From CAJBVG01 sp943360385 (GTDB lineage: Bacteria > Bacteroidota > Bacteroidia > Sphingobacteriales > Sphingobacteriaceae), in NCBI GenBank assembly GCA_943360385.1, contig CALRIM020000013.1, positions 1-28,839 of the forward strand: a stretch of DNA of 28,839 nt, written 5' to 3'. The notes under the pieces are model-generated. The model was given only the letters and a program-made list of their open reading frames with translations. It ran no database searches and had not been told where the DNA came from. Below are positions 14,237 through 21,966 of the stretch, piece after piece. The first letter of the stretch is position 1. Each line of letters begins with the position of its first letter. Made by a program: the position numbers and the translations under genes.

Positions 14237-15503
14237 TAAAGGCTTCAAGCTCAGATAGTATTGCGTAGAGTCCAAAATTAGTTCGATTCACATAAATAAA
14301 ATGTTTTACTCCTCTGGCCTGTTTAAATTCTGGCATCTTTGTTATTTGCTCACCAAAATTAGATAGGTCGAGCATAAATTGTTTATTAGAAAAATCGAAC
14401 GATTCATTAATATAAGGCTGAGCAAACAATCTTATCATTTTAGAATACCATTCAAAATAAAAGTCGATTGTTTTTAAATCGTCCTTATCTTGTATCATTT
14501 CTAATTCTCTAAAACATTTAATCGCGTTTGTTTTATCATTTAATGTATCTCCCATTACTAACGAGAAGTATGGCGTATAAAAATCCATCGGTAATTTTTT
14601 TACACATCCAAAATCTAGCACCCCTAATTTTATTTCAGGAGTGATAATAAAATTTCCTGGATGAGGGTCGGCATGTACTTCTTTCAGGGTATGCATTTGA
14701 AAATGATAAAAATCCCAAAGTGCTTGCCCGATAATATTACGCTGTTCTTGTGAAGGGTTTGTAAGTAACCATTCTTTTAAGTGCTTTCCCTCCAACCAAT
14801 CCATGGTGATAATACGTGGGCTTGATAATTCCGGGTAATACTCTGGAAATACTATATTTTTTAGCTCTTTACAAGCGTCGGCAAATTTTTGCGATTGTTG
14901 AACTTCTAAAATATAGTCCGTTTCTTCAATCATTTTTTGCTCCACTTCTTTCATATAAACATCCAATTCCTTTTCACTCATTCCAAGTAATCGAAATGCA
15001 AATGGCTTAACCAATTTTAAATCGGAACTAATACTTTCTGCTACTCCTGGATATTGAATTTTTACCGCTAATTCTTTTCCTTCTTTGGTGGCTTTGTGAA
15101 CTTGCCCTATTGATGCTGCGTTGCTGGATTTAATATCAAATGTATCGTATATCTTATCGGGCGTTTTACCAAAGTATTTACTAAATGTTCTAACAATAAG
15201 TGGCCCAGACAATGGAGGTGCATTGTATTGGGATTTAGAAAACTGATCGACATAAGCCTTTGGCAAAATGCTTTTATCCATACTCAACATTTGAGCAACC
15301 TTCAACGCTGAACCTTTAAGTTCGCTTAAAGATTCATAGATATCCTCCGCATTGTCTTTATTTAACTGCTCTTTGGTGAGCTCAGAATCAAAGAGCTTTT
15401 TAGTATAATGCTTCAGGTAATTTCCACCAACCTTAATTCCTGTTTTTACAAATTTAGCTGATCGCTCAACCTTCCCTGTTGCAATACTATCTTGCTCTTT
15501 CAT
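14217..15503 (-). CDS. ABC1/UbiB (AarF) family atypical kinase
   Basis: A 428-residue protein-kinase-like enzyme of the ABC1/ADCK/UbiB family. Visible: K68-VAQ, a variant of the KxGQ signature (G to A), the Ala-rich loop N128-AASIGQVH in place of a P-loop, the nucleotide-binding Lys in LAVKIQYPG, the catalytic EVHADPHPGNF (D279, N284) and the metal-binding LDFG (D297). Family members support quinone biosynthesis or lipid homeostasis; no TM segment is seen. It is the last gene of the folE operon, 5 bp after a TetR regulator, so its job is more likely linked to the flavin/light-related cluster than to a ubiquinone operon (Bacteroidota use menaquinone). The last six residues are encoded within a tandem repeat. 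Confidence 0.9.
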   Translation of the reverse strand: MKEQDSIATGKVERSAKFVKTGIKVGGNYLKHYTKKLFDSELTKEQLNKDNAEDIYESLSELKGSALKVAQMLSMDKSILPKAYVDQFSKSQYNAPPLSGPLIVRTFSKYFGKTPDKIYDTFDIKSSNAASIGQVHKATKEGKELAVKIQYPGVAESISSDLKLVKPFAFRLLGMSEKELDVYMKEVEQKMIEETDYILEVQQSQKFADACKELKNIVFPEYYPELSSPRIITMDWLEGKHLKEWLLTNPSQEQRNIIGQALWDFYHFQMHTLKEVHADPHPGNFIITPEIKLGVLDFGCVKKLPMDFYTPYFSLVMGDTLNDKTNAIKCFRELEMIQDKDDLKTIDFYFEWYSKMIRLFAQPYINESFDFSNKQFMLDLSNFGEQITKMPEFKQARGVKHFIYVNRTNFGLYAILSELEAFIVTRNS

Positions 15504-15508
15504 TTTAT

Positions 15509-16162
15509 TTATTTTTTAAAGGCTACATTTCGCCACAAAAACTTTCCATACTCCACCATACTATCTAAAGGCGATTGTGCCATTAAATCAAATGTAATAT
15601 TTACTCCTTTTTCTATTGCCTCATCTGTTTTTTCAAACTCTGTACTATTATCATCTATCCAGAAATGGATAATGAAAACTAATTGCACCCAAAGTGCATC
15701 TTTGTATTTTTCGCTTATAAATTTACGATCGATAATTTCTCCACCACTTATTCCTTCATGTATCACTTCGTTCGCAAAATCCTCGAACATTTTTTTAAAA
15801 TCGGTTAAGTATGGAGGATTGTTAAATTGTAATTTCGAAGTGTTCTTAAAGCACCAAGTAACATAACTACGTTGGCTCTTTAAATGTTCTACTAAACCAA
15901 AATAAAATGCCAGTATTTTTTCTCTTGCGGAATATCCAGCATATACATCTTGAGTAGTTATGGTATCATACGTATGATTAAAAAATGCTCTCCATGCACT
16001 TGCATCTACAGAATCGAACGTGCTAAAATGTTTGTAGAAATCCTCTTCTGGAATCCCCAATTCCTTTGCAAAAACATATACCGTAGATGGGCGCTCCCCA
16101 TGAGTTAAAACGTAGTCGATATACGCAGCTCTGATTTTTTCCTTTTGTTCTATATTTGGCAT
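15509..16162 (-). CDS. TetR-family transcriptional regulator
   Basis: A 217-residue protein. The N-terminal helix-turn-helix (about 5-55) reads IRAAYIDYVLTHGERPSTVY then VFAKELGIPEEDFYKHFSTF, the usual TetR DNA-binding layout with YKHF at the end of the recognition helix. The remainder is an all-helical ligand-binding domain with no recognised ligand. It is embedded in the folE-SDR-flavin reductase-TetR-ABC1 operon (29-bp and 5-bp spacings), so autoregulation of this operon is the simplest hypothesis. No palindrome was recognised in its immediate upstream gap. Confidence 0.85.
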   Translation of the reverse strand: MPNIEQKEKIRAAYIDYVLTHGERPSTVYVFAKELGIPEEDFYKHFSTFDSVDASAWRAFFNHTYDTITTQDVYAGYSAREKILAFYFGLVEHLKSQRSYVTWCFKNTSKLQFNNPPYLTDFKKMFEDFANEVIHEGISGGEIIDRKFISEKYKDALWVQLVFIIHFWIDDNSTEFEKTDEAIEKGVNITFDLMAQSPLDSMVEYGKFLWRNVAFKK

Positions 16163-16191
16163 AACTTATTTTTTTAGACTACACAAATCTA

Positions 16192-16800
16192 TCATTTTTT
16201 AGCATATGCAATACGGCCAATGGCTTCTGTTTTAAAATAAGCGTCAACCCCAATGCAGGTAATGGTACCTAGCTCTTCTATATGAACGAATCCATCCTCC
16301 TCTATCTTACATTCGCCTAAAATTATTTCCTGAATTTCACCAATTACTAAGCTCGTTCCATTCAAAGCTATTGGAACAATCTCGCGTAGTTTAAGCATAT
16401 ACTTCACGTTCGATTCTTTTACATAAGGCACATCTGTGAGCAAGGACTCTTGCTCTGTAAATCCACAAACATCAAACTCGGAGGTATGCTCATCATATTT
16501 TGCACTCGTTTGATGTGCTTCATTTACAATTCCCTCATGAATGTGATTTATGGAGTAATAAGAAGTTTCCCTGATATTTTTTAACGTTTGATGCTCATCT
16601 GTTTCTGGGCGAACAATAAAACCTATGTAAGAGGGGCTGGAGCCTATGTGTACGATAGAATTAAACGGGGCTAAATTACTAACCCCAAGTTTACTCCTGG
16701 TACCAATTAGGTTTACGCTTTTAAATCCTTCAATTGAATTTATAAAAGTAGCACGATACCTGCTACTCATATTATTTAAATCTGTTTTACTAATAAGCAT
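16192..16800 (-). CDS. Flavin reductase-like FMN-binding protein
   Basis: A 202-residue protein of the flavin reductase / FMN-binding split-barrel family. It begins MLISKTDLNNMSSRYRATFI; the barrel region contains NLIGTRSKLGVSNLAPFNSI, PSYIGFIVRP and RETSYYSINHIH, typical of this group. It probably binds FMN and reduces flavin or a small substrate with NAD(P)H. I start at 16800, 2 bp after the SDR stop codon; an upstream in-frame ATG at 16881 would overlap the SDR gene by 79 bp and adds non-family sequence. Homologues sit in light-responsive clusters with folE, photolyase and SDR genes in other Bacteroidota. Confidence 0.87.
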   Translation of the reverse strand: MLISKTDLNNMSSRYRATFINSIEGFKSVNLIGTRSKLGVSNLAPFNSIVHIGSSPSYIGFIVRPETDEHQTLKNIRETSYYSINHIHEGIVNEAHQTSAKYDEHTSEFDVCGFTEQESLLTDVPYVKESNVKYMLKLREIVPIALNGTSLVIGEIQEIILGECKIEEDGFVHIEELGTITCIGVDAYFKTEAIGRIAYAKK

Positions 16801-16802
16801 AA

Positions 16803-17519
16803 TTATATTACTTGATGATTGAAGGGCTGTAATACCATTTCCGAAACTACACCAGAGCTTGGTTGTTGACATAAGAACCAAATAGATTTCGCAGCTTCTT
16901 CGGCGATTATAAATTTATCTCTTTGTACTCGTAAATCGATGGTATCCCAAAACGCTGAATCTGTACCGCCTAAATAAATATTGGTAATTCGAATTTCGGT
17001 TCTTTTCAATTCCTCACGAATAGATTTCATCATTCCATCTAAACCATATTTAGAAGCTGCATAAGCAGCTGCGCCTGCCATTGGGGATTTGCCTAGTACA
17101 CCAGGTAGGTTTATAATTAATCCAGTCTTTTTACTTTTCATTGGCTCTAAAAATGATTTCACTAAATAGAACGCACCAATCAAATTAACTTGTAAGGTTT
17201 TTATAAAGTCATCTGCACTTAACTGTTCCAAGGGTTTTATAATACCTATCCCAATTGCATTTATTAATATATCTATACTAGAAACATGTTCGTGAATTTC
17301 ATTCGCTACGCTCTGTACATTCTCAAAATTGGTTACATCCAGCACAAAACATTGATTGCTTGGAACATCAAGTTCCATCCCCAATTGCTTTAATTTTAAT
17401 TCATTCCTAGCAGCCAAAAATAAATTTGCTCCACTCGCCTTTAATAGCTTTGCAGTAGCTTTCCCTATTCCTCCAGTTGCACCAGCTATAAATACATTTT
17501 TATCTTTAAGCGTTTCCAT
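16803..17519 (-). CDS. Short-chain dehydrogenase/reductase family protein
   Basis: A 238-residue Rossmann-fold protein. The nucleotide-binding motif GATGGIG (13-19), the structural INAIG (86-90) and the catalytic Y153-AAS-K157 are present. The catalytic Ser expected 13 residues before the Tyr is a Gly (INLPGVLG instead of a form such as INISSVAG), so the classical Asn-Ser-Tyr-Lys tetrad is incomplete. The substrate is unknown. The gene overlaps folE by 1 bp (TAATG) and is followed 2 bp later by the flavin reductase gene, so the three are translated from one message. Pterin reduction is conceivable next to folE but is inference only. Confidence 0.88.
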   Translation of the reverse strand: METLKDKNVFIAGATGGIGKATAKLLKASGANLFLAARNELKLKQLGMELDVPSNQCFVLDVTNFENVQSVANEIHEHVSSIDILINAIGIGIIKPLEQLSADDFIKTLQVNLIGAFYLVKSFLEPMKSKKTGLIINLPGVLGKSPMAGAAAYAASKYGLDGMMKSIREELKRTEIRITNIYLGGTDSAFWDTIDLRVQRDKFIIAEEAAKSIWFLCQQPSSGVVSEMVLQPFNHQVI

Positions 17520-18214
17520 TAAGACCCCAATTCTATATATGATAAAAATTCTTTGCGAGTATCCAAATCATTGAATCTGCCTGTATATTCTGACGTAACT
17601 GTACTGCTATTAACATCTCCAACACCCCTACTAGAAACACATAAATGATGAGCATCTATTACTACGGCTACATCTTCTGTATTTAGTACTTGTTTTAATT
17701 CGTTAGCAATTTGTTTTGTTAAACGCTCCTGTACCTGCGGGCGTTTTGCGTAGTATTCTACAATTCTATTTATTTTTGACAACCCAATTACTTGCCCACT
17801 CGAAATATATGCAACGTGTACTTTCCCAATAATTGGCACAAAATGATGCTCACAATTACTATATAAAGTAATATTCTTTTCTACTAACATCTGATTGTAC
17901 TTGTATTTGTTTTCGAACATTGAAATTTTAGGTTTATTTTTAGGATTTAACCCACTAAAAATTTCCTTAACATACATTTTTGCCACTCTATTGGGAGTTC
18001 CATTTAAACTATCGTCGCTTAAGTCTAACCCCATAATATTCATAATTTCACGAAAGTGTTTTTCAATCATTTCAATTTTCAATTCGTCGTCTATTTCAAA
18101 TGCATCTAATCTTAATGGAGTTTCAGCAGATGACGAAACATGTTCATCGCCCATAAAGTCTATTATTTCCGAAGAAGTAAATTTTGCACTATTGGTAGTT
18201 TTCGTATTTGACAT
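17519..18214 (-). CDS. folE: GTP cyclohydrolase I
   Basis: A 231-residue enzyme that converts GTP to 7,8-dihydroneopterin triphosphate, the first step to tetrahydrofolate or tetrahydropterins. The zinc ligands are visible as C121 and H124 in YSNCEHHFVP and C192 in AHHLCVSSRGV; GLSKINRIVEYYAKRPQVQE and TPNRVAKMY are also diagnostic. It opens the folE-SDR-flavin reductase-TetR-ABC1 operon and is divergent from the DASH cryptochrome gene. That setting, rather than a folate operon, suggests it may make a pterin, possibly the antenna or a cofactor for light-related enzymes. Cryptochrome-DASH proteins use methenyltetrahydrofolate as antenna, which gives a plausible link (inference). Confidence 0.96.
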   Translation of the reverse strand: MSNTKTTNSAKFTSSEIIDFMGDEHVSSSAETPLRLDAFEIDDELKIEMIEKHFREIMNIMGLDLSDDSLNGTPNRVAKMYVKEIFSGLNPKNKPKISMFENKYKYNQMLVEKNITLYSNCEHHFVPIIGKVHVAYISSGQVIGLSKINRIVEYYAKRPQVQERLTKQIANELKQVLNTEDVAVVIDAHHLCVSSRGVGDVNSSTVTSEYTGRFNDLDTRKEFLSYIELGS

Positions 18215-18237
18215 ATTTAAATTATATAATCCATCAA

Positions 18238-18245
18238 CAAAGAAA
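18238..18245 (-). promoter_or_regulatory. Possible -7 element of folE operon
   Basis: On the minus strand this reads TTTCTTTG, one mismatch to TAnnTTTG, with a TTG at 18268-18270 (22-bp spacer). The predicted start would be about 17 bases before the folE ATG and would place the GTTAAAC element near -50. The match is weak. Confidence 0.3.
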
Positions 18246-18273
18246 AATCAATCTTGTTTACCTTTTTCAATAT

Positions 18274-18290
18274 AAAAGTTAAACAAAATA
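18274..18290. promoter_or_regulatory. 17-bp element shared with ECF sigma promoter
   Basis: AAAAGTTAAACAAAATA is identical to 1019-1035 upstream of the carotenoid-type ECF sigma gene. Its core GTT-A-AAC is a short inverted repeat and contains TnnACA. It lies between the divergent folE and cryptochrome genes, where it could serve both. Confidence 0.5.
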
Positions 18291-18312
18291 ATAAAAACAT
18301 AAGCCAATACAT

Positions 18313-18333
18313 ATTGTTAAAACATTGTAAAAC
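18313..18333. promoter_or_regulatory. Tandem direct repeat upstream of cryptochrome gene
   Basis: ATTGTTAAAAC (18313-18323) is followed at once by ATTGTAAAAC (18324-18333), a near-perfect direct repeat with an 11/10-bp period, about one helical turn. It ends 35 bp before the cryptochrome ATG. The period and the (A)ACA ends resemble the tandem operator repeats of CarH-type MerR proteins; binding is inference. Confidence 0.45.
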
Positions 18334-18368
18334 AATTCTCCAAAGGGATATTATGAGGAAATTGAAGG

Positions 18369-19796
18369 ATGGGCGCTAAAATTGCAGTAGTTTGGTTTCG
18401 AAATGACTTAAGGTTACACGACCATCAACCATTAATGGAAGCTCTACACAAATTCGACAGTGTAATTCCAGTATATTGTATTGAATCCGATTGGTTAAAA
18501 GACACGAAATATGGGACTAAAAAAATGGGTGGATTTCGTGCTAAATTTTTATTAGAAAGCTTAACTGATCTAAAGAAAAATCTACAAAAAAAAGGTGCGG
18601 ATATCATTATTAAAATTGGCAAAGCGGAAGATGAAATCCCTCAATTATGCTTACAATATAATGCTACTTCCGTTTATGCATTTAAAGAGGTGGCCTATGA
18701 AGAGATAAGAATTAGCGAATCCTTAGAAGTAAAACTATGGAAACATAAAATTCCATTAAATTTATTCTTAGGAAACACTCTCTACAACAAGGAAGATTTA
18801 CCTTTTCCAATAAAAGATATCCCAGATGTATTTACGAACTTCAGGAAAAGAACAGAGCGCGATTCTGTTGTTCGAGAAGAAATTGAAACTCCACAAAAAA
18901 TATCAATTCCTGAAAACGTTGAAAAAACTGTTGTTCCTACTCTCGAAGAATTAGGATTCGACTCTCTTCAATACAAAAATTCTAGTTCAACTATTATAGG
19001 CGGCGAATCCAATGCATTAAAGCGTTTGAATGAATACTTATGGGAAAAGGGGTTAATAAAAACCTATAAAGAAAGTCGAAATGGATTAATGGGATTTGAT
19101 TACTCCAGCAAACTTTCTGCATGGTTAACTCATGGATGTATCTCACCAAGAAGAATATTTTGGGAAGTAAAAAAATATGAAAGGGAATGCATTGCAAACG
19201 ACTCTACTTATTGGCTAATTTTTGAATTATTATGGAGAGATTACTTCCGATTTATGTTTAAAAAGCATGGTGCTAGCCTTTTTCAAGAAGAAGGAATTAA
19301 AAAAATGAAACATACAGACATTGCTAAAAACGAAGAGGAATTATTTGAACTCTGGAAAAACAGCAATACTGGAATACCTTTTATAGATGCCAATATGCTT
19401 GAGTTAAAACGAACAGGATATATGAGTAATAGAGGTAGGCAAAATGTAGCCAGCTTTTTAATTAATGATTTACATGTTACATGGACCAAAGGTGCTGCAT
19501 GGTTTGAAGAGAATTTAATTGATTACAATCCTGCCTCTAATTGGGGGAATTGGGCTTATTTAGCAGGCGTAGGAAACGACCCAAGAGAAGCACGAAAATT
19601 TAATATTCTCAAACAAGCCAATGATTACGACCCACAAGGTGAATATGTAAAACAATGGCTACCCATTTTACAAAAAGTTCCTAAATGTTTTATTCATCAA
19701 CCTTGGAAAATGACAGTAGAGGATCAAGAAAAATATGAGGTTAGTATTGGAAAAGACTACCCGAAACCATTAATAGATGTGAGATATGAGATGTGA
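18369..19796 (+). CDS. Cryptochrome/photolyase, DASH type
   Basis: A 475-residue flavoprotein of the photolyase/cryptochrome superfamily. The N-terminal alpha/beta domain begins IAVVWFRNDLRLHDHQPL; GGFRAKFLLESLTDLKKNLQ and DLPFPIKDIPDVFTNFRK are features of the DASH group. The FAD-binding helical domain includes GLMGFDYSSKLSAWLTHGCI, IFELLWRDYFRFMF, TGYMSNRGRQNVASFL and NPASNWGNWAYLAGVGNDPR. DASH proteins repair CPDs in single-stranded DNA and may also signal. The gene is complete and divergent from folE; its promoter region carries GTTWAAC-like repeats. It ends 3 bp from the convergent FNR-like gene with no terminator between. Confidence 0.94.
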   Translation: MGAKIAVVWFRNDLRLHDHQPLMEALHKFDSVIPVYCIESDWLKDTKYGTKKMGGFRAKFLLESLTDLKKNLQKKGADIIIKIGKAEDEIPQLCLQYNATSVYAFKEVAYEEIRISESLEVKLWKHKIPLNLFLGNTLYNKEDLPFPIKDIPDVFTNFRKRTERDSVVREEIETPQKISIPENVEKTVVPTLEELGFDSLQYKNSSSTIIGGESNALKRLNEYLWEKGLIKTYKESRNGLMGFDYSSKLSAWLTHGCISPRRIFWEVKKYERECIANDSTYWLIFELLWRDYFRFMFKKHGASLFQEEGIKKMKHTDIAKNEEELFELWKNSNTGIPFIDANMLELKRTGYMSNRGRQNVASFLINDLHVTWTKGAAWFEENLIDYNPASNWGNWAYLAGVGNDPREARKFNILKQANDYDPQGEYVKQWLPILQKVPKCFIHQPWKMTVEDQEKYEVSIGKDYPKPLIDVRYEM

Positions 19797-19799
19797 TTA

Positions 19800-20513
19800 T
19801 TATTCGCTTATGTTTGCAGTTTTTAGCAACTCCTTTTGATCTAATATTTTTATTTTCTTGCCAGAAAACTCGACTAATTTACTTGATTTAAATTCGGATA
19901 ATAATCTAATAGCAGTTTCTGTTGCGGTACCCACCAATGTTGCAATGTCTTCTCTGGAAAGGCTTACACTAAGGGTTACTCCATCTTCTTCTACTCCATA
20001 CACTTCTTTAAGAAATAAAAGCGCTTCGGCCATGCGTTCGCGAACTGATTTTTGTGCAAGATGTAAAATCGCATTTTCTGCTTGACGTAAGTTTTTAGAA
20101 AGTAACTGTATTATTTGCATCGAAAGCTCTTTGTTCGTTTCGATTAGTTGTAAGAATACGTTTTTAGGAATAAAGCAAATAGAAGTATCATCTAATGCCG
20201 TTGCACTACAATTATAAGCCTCTCCACTAAGTAATGAACGATACCCCACTACATCTCCATCTTTTGCCAATCGAACTATTTGTTCACGACCTTCATTACC
20301 CATTTGATGAATTTTCAATTTACCATGATTAACACAAAAAATTCCATGGGGGTATGAACCTTCAGTAAATAATTGTTGCCCCTTATGTACAGATTGACAC
20401 CACTTATTCTCATTTACAAGTTGTAAATCTTCTTTTGTTAAGTGGCAAAACACAGATTTAAAGCGTGTATTACAATGCTCACAATCAGTATGTTGATCTT
20501 CCTTTTTCGACAT
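19800..20513 (-). CDS. FNR-like Crp/Fnr family regulator with N-terminal cysteines
   Basis: A 237-residue Crp/Fnr family activator. An N-terminal cysteine cluster C11-EHC14 and C23, with further cysteines at 39, 60, 102 and 113, is a plausible 4Fe-4S oxygen-sensing site like that of FNR (C-x2-C-x5-C plus one distal Cys), although the spacing to the third Cys is larger. The cyclic-nucleotide-fold domain spans about 30-140, then the dimerisation helix, then the HTH at about 185-215 (SREDIATLVGTATETAIRLL). The recognition helix keeps Glu199 and Arg203 of the E..xR pattern that reads the TGA core, but FNR's Ser212 equivalent is Ile. It is the likely reader of the TGAT-N4-ATCA boxes at 12918-12953. 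It follows the S41 peptidase gene on the same strand. Confidence 0.88.
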   Translation of the reverse strand: MSKKEDQHTDCEHCNTRFKSVFCHLTKEDLQLVNENKWCQSVHKGQQLFTEGSYPHGIFCVNHGKLKIHQMGNEGREQIVRLAKDGDVVGYRSLLSGEAYNCSATALDDTSICFIPKNVFLQLIETNKELSMQIIQLLSKNLRQAENAILHLAQKSVRERMAEALLFLKEVYGVEEDGVTLSVSLSREDIATLVGTATETAIRLLSEFKSSKLVEFSGKKIKILDQKELLKTANISE

Positions 20514-20558
20514 TAGGTGTATTTGATATCTCTAAAGTTATGAAAAAATATTTAATTC

Positions 20559-21950
20559 CTATTCAACATTTATTAATAATTCGTTTTGGATAAACTCCTC
20601 CTGTGATTTACGATCTAATAGTGGGTTTATGATAGCGTCTACGGCTACCCCTCTTCCATAATTAGGAACTCCAGGGAAATAATTAATATAAAATAAAGGC
20701 AAACGAATATTTATTTTTGAGTTTGGAAGAATAACCTCTGGGAATGATCTCCCATTATTACCTGTAAAAGTACCTCCAGATTCCATCCCAATAATTTCAG
20801 CTTGATAATAATACTTTAAATAAGCGGCAACTAAACTTGCAGATGAAACTGTTAACCCATCTGTAATCACCAAAACATGTGGTTTGTATTTAGATAAGTT
20901 TTTGGTTTTATAAGAATATCTATAGTACTTCAATCCATTATCACCAGTCCATCTTTGTCCATTTGGAAAAACATCATATAATAGTTTACCCAATATCCAT
21001 TGAGCTTTTCCTTTGGTAGACAAATAGGGTGCGAGGTTTGCTTTTCTACGCTCAGTATACATGTAAATATCTTTATCAATAATACTAGTTAACAAATAAA
21101 ATGCGTGGTTAATATTCCCTCCAGTATTTCCTCTTAAATCTATTACCAATTGTTTAACAGAGTCGCGCTGCATCCCATCGAACATGCTTTTATAAAAATT
21201 TGCATTTACTCTATTAAATGATTTTATTCTAAGTATTCGTGTGTTGGGGATGTTTTTCAATTTTAAAAACTTAGCACCAGTCATTGTATCAATAGTGCTT
21301 GAGCCATCCCAATCATAGTCCTTATATTTTGAAGAATACTTTTTTTGACGTTCAACAATTACCTCTTTGGGGCCCTTTGGTGTTTCAATAACAAGGGGAC
21401 ATGCATCAGGAGTTTTATATAAGACGTTGAAAAAAACGTTGAAATTTTGAGCGATTATTGCTTCGGCAAAATTCTGACTATATCCGTCGCCTGTTTTTAA
21501 CATCAACATTCTATCTACAATTTCTATTGCTGGTACTTTATTGATGCTTAAAATTCTATATAAATTTGTATCCGAAGAAAATTCTTTAATCCCACGTGCA
21601 TATAATTTGTTCTTATAAATTATAAATGGAAAGTTAAAAACCAAGTTCGATTTTGCTTTCATCGAATTGCTGGCAGAAGTATGTGAGCAACGTGCGGTAG
21701 AAACTAACGTATTAACCATTTCACCGAGTTCCTCCTTGTTTAGCGAATCCGAAATCCGAGCATCTAAAAATTTATAGATGATGTTGAATTCATCTTCCTT
21801 TGTATATCTATACAAAGATGGATGCCCAACTTTTAATACATCGTAACAAAATTTAAAATCAGCCTTAGCCTGTTCTTTAGATAATCTTTGCGCGGAAGCA
21901 TTAAAAAAAAATAATGCTAAAGCAAAAATCGAAAAAAATATTCTCTTCAT
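20559..21950 (-). CDS. Secreted S41-family (C-terminal processing) peptidase
   Basis: A 463-residue exported protease. I start at 21950, where MKRIFFSIFALALFFFNASA forms a clear signal peptide ending ASAQ; the longer frame from 22001 would hide the signal and overlap sucB. The catalytic region contains VIDLRGNTGGNINHAFYL, then LVITDGLTVSSASLVAAYLK with the nucleophile Ser in VSSAS, then MESGGTFTGNNGR. No PDZ domain is obvious, so it is not a typical CtpA/Prc; it looks like the Bacteroidota family of periplasmic or surface S41 hydrolases. It lies 16 bp after sucB on the same strand, which is probably chance clustering. Substrate unknown. Confidence 0.88.
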   Translation of the reverse strand: MKRIFFSIFALALFFFNASAQRLSKEQAKADFKFCYDVLKVGHPSLYRYTKEDEFNIIYKFLDARISDSLNKEELGEMVNTLVSTARCSHTSASNSMKAKSNLVFNFPFIIYKNKLYARGIKEFSSDTNLYRILSINKVPAIEIVDRMLMLKTGDGYSQNFAEAIIAQNFNVFFNVLYKTPDACPLVIETPKGPKEVIVERQKKYSSKYKDYDWDGSSTIDTMTGAKFLKLKNIPNTRILRIKSFNRVNANFYKSMFDGMQRDSVKQLVIDLRGNTGGNINHAFYLLTSIIDKDIYMYTERRKANLAPYLSTKGKAQWILGKLLYDVFPNGQRWTGDNGLKYYRYSYKTKNLSKYKPHVLVITDGLTVSSASLVAAYLKYYYQAEIIGMESGGTFTGNNGRSFPEVILPNSKINIRLPLFYINYFPGVPNYGRGVAVDAIINPLLDRKSQEEFIQNELLINVE

Positions 21951-21966
21951 TAACGCTAAAAATAAA

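Noticed and set aside
16801..16881. Longer flavin reductase start
   Set aside because: It would run 79 bp into the SDR gene with non-family sequence; the ATG at 16800 sits 2 bp after the SDR stop.
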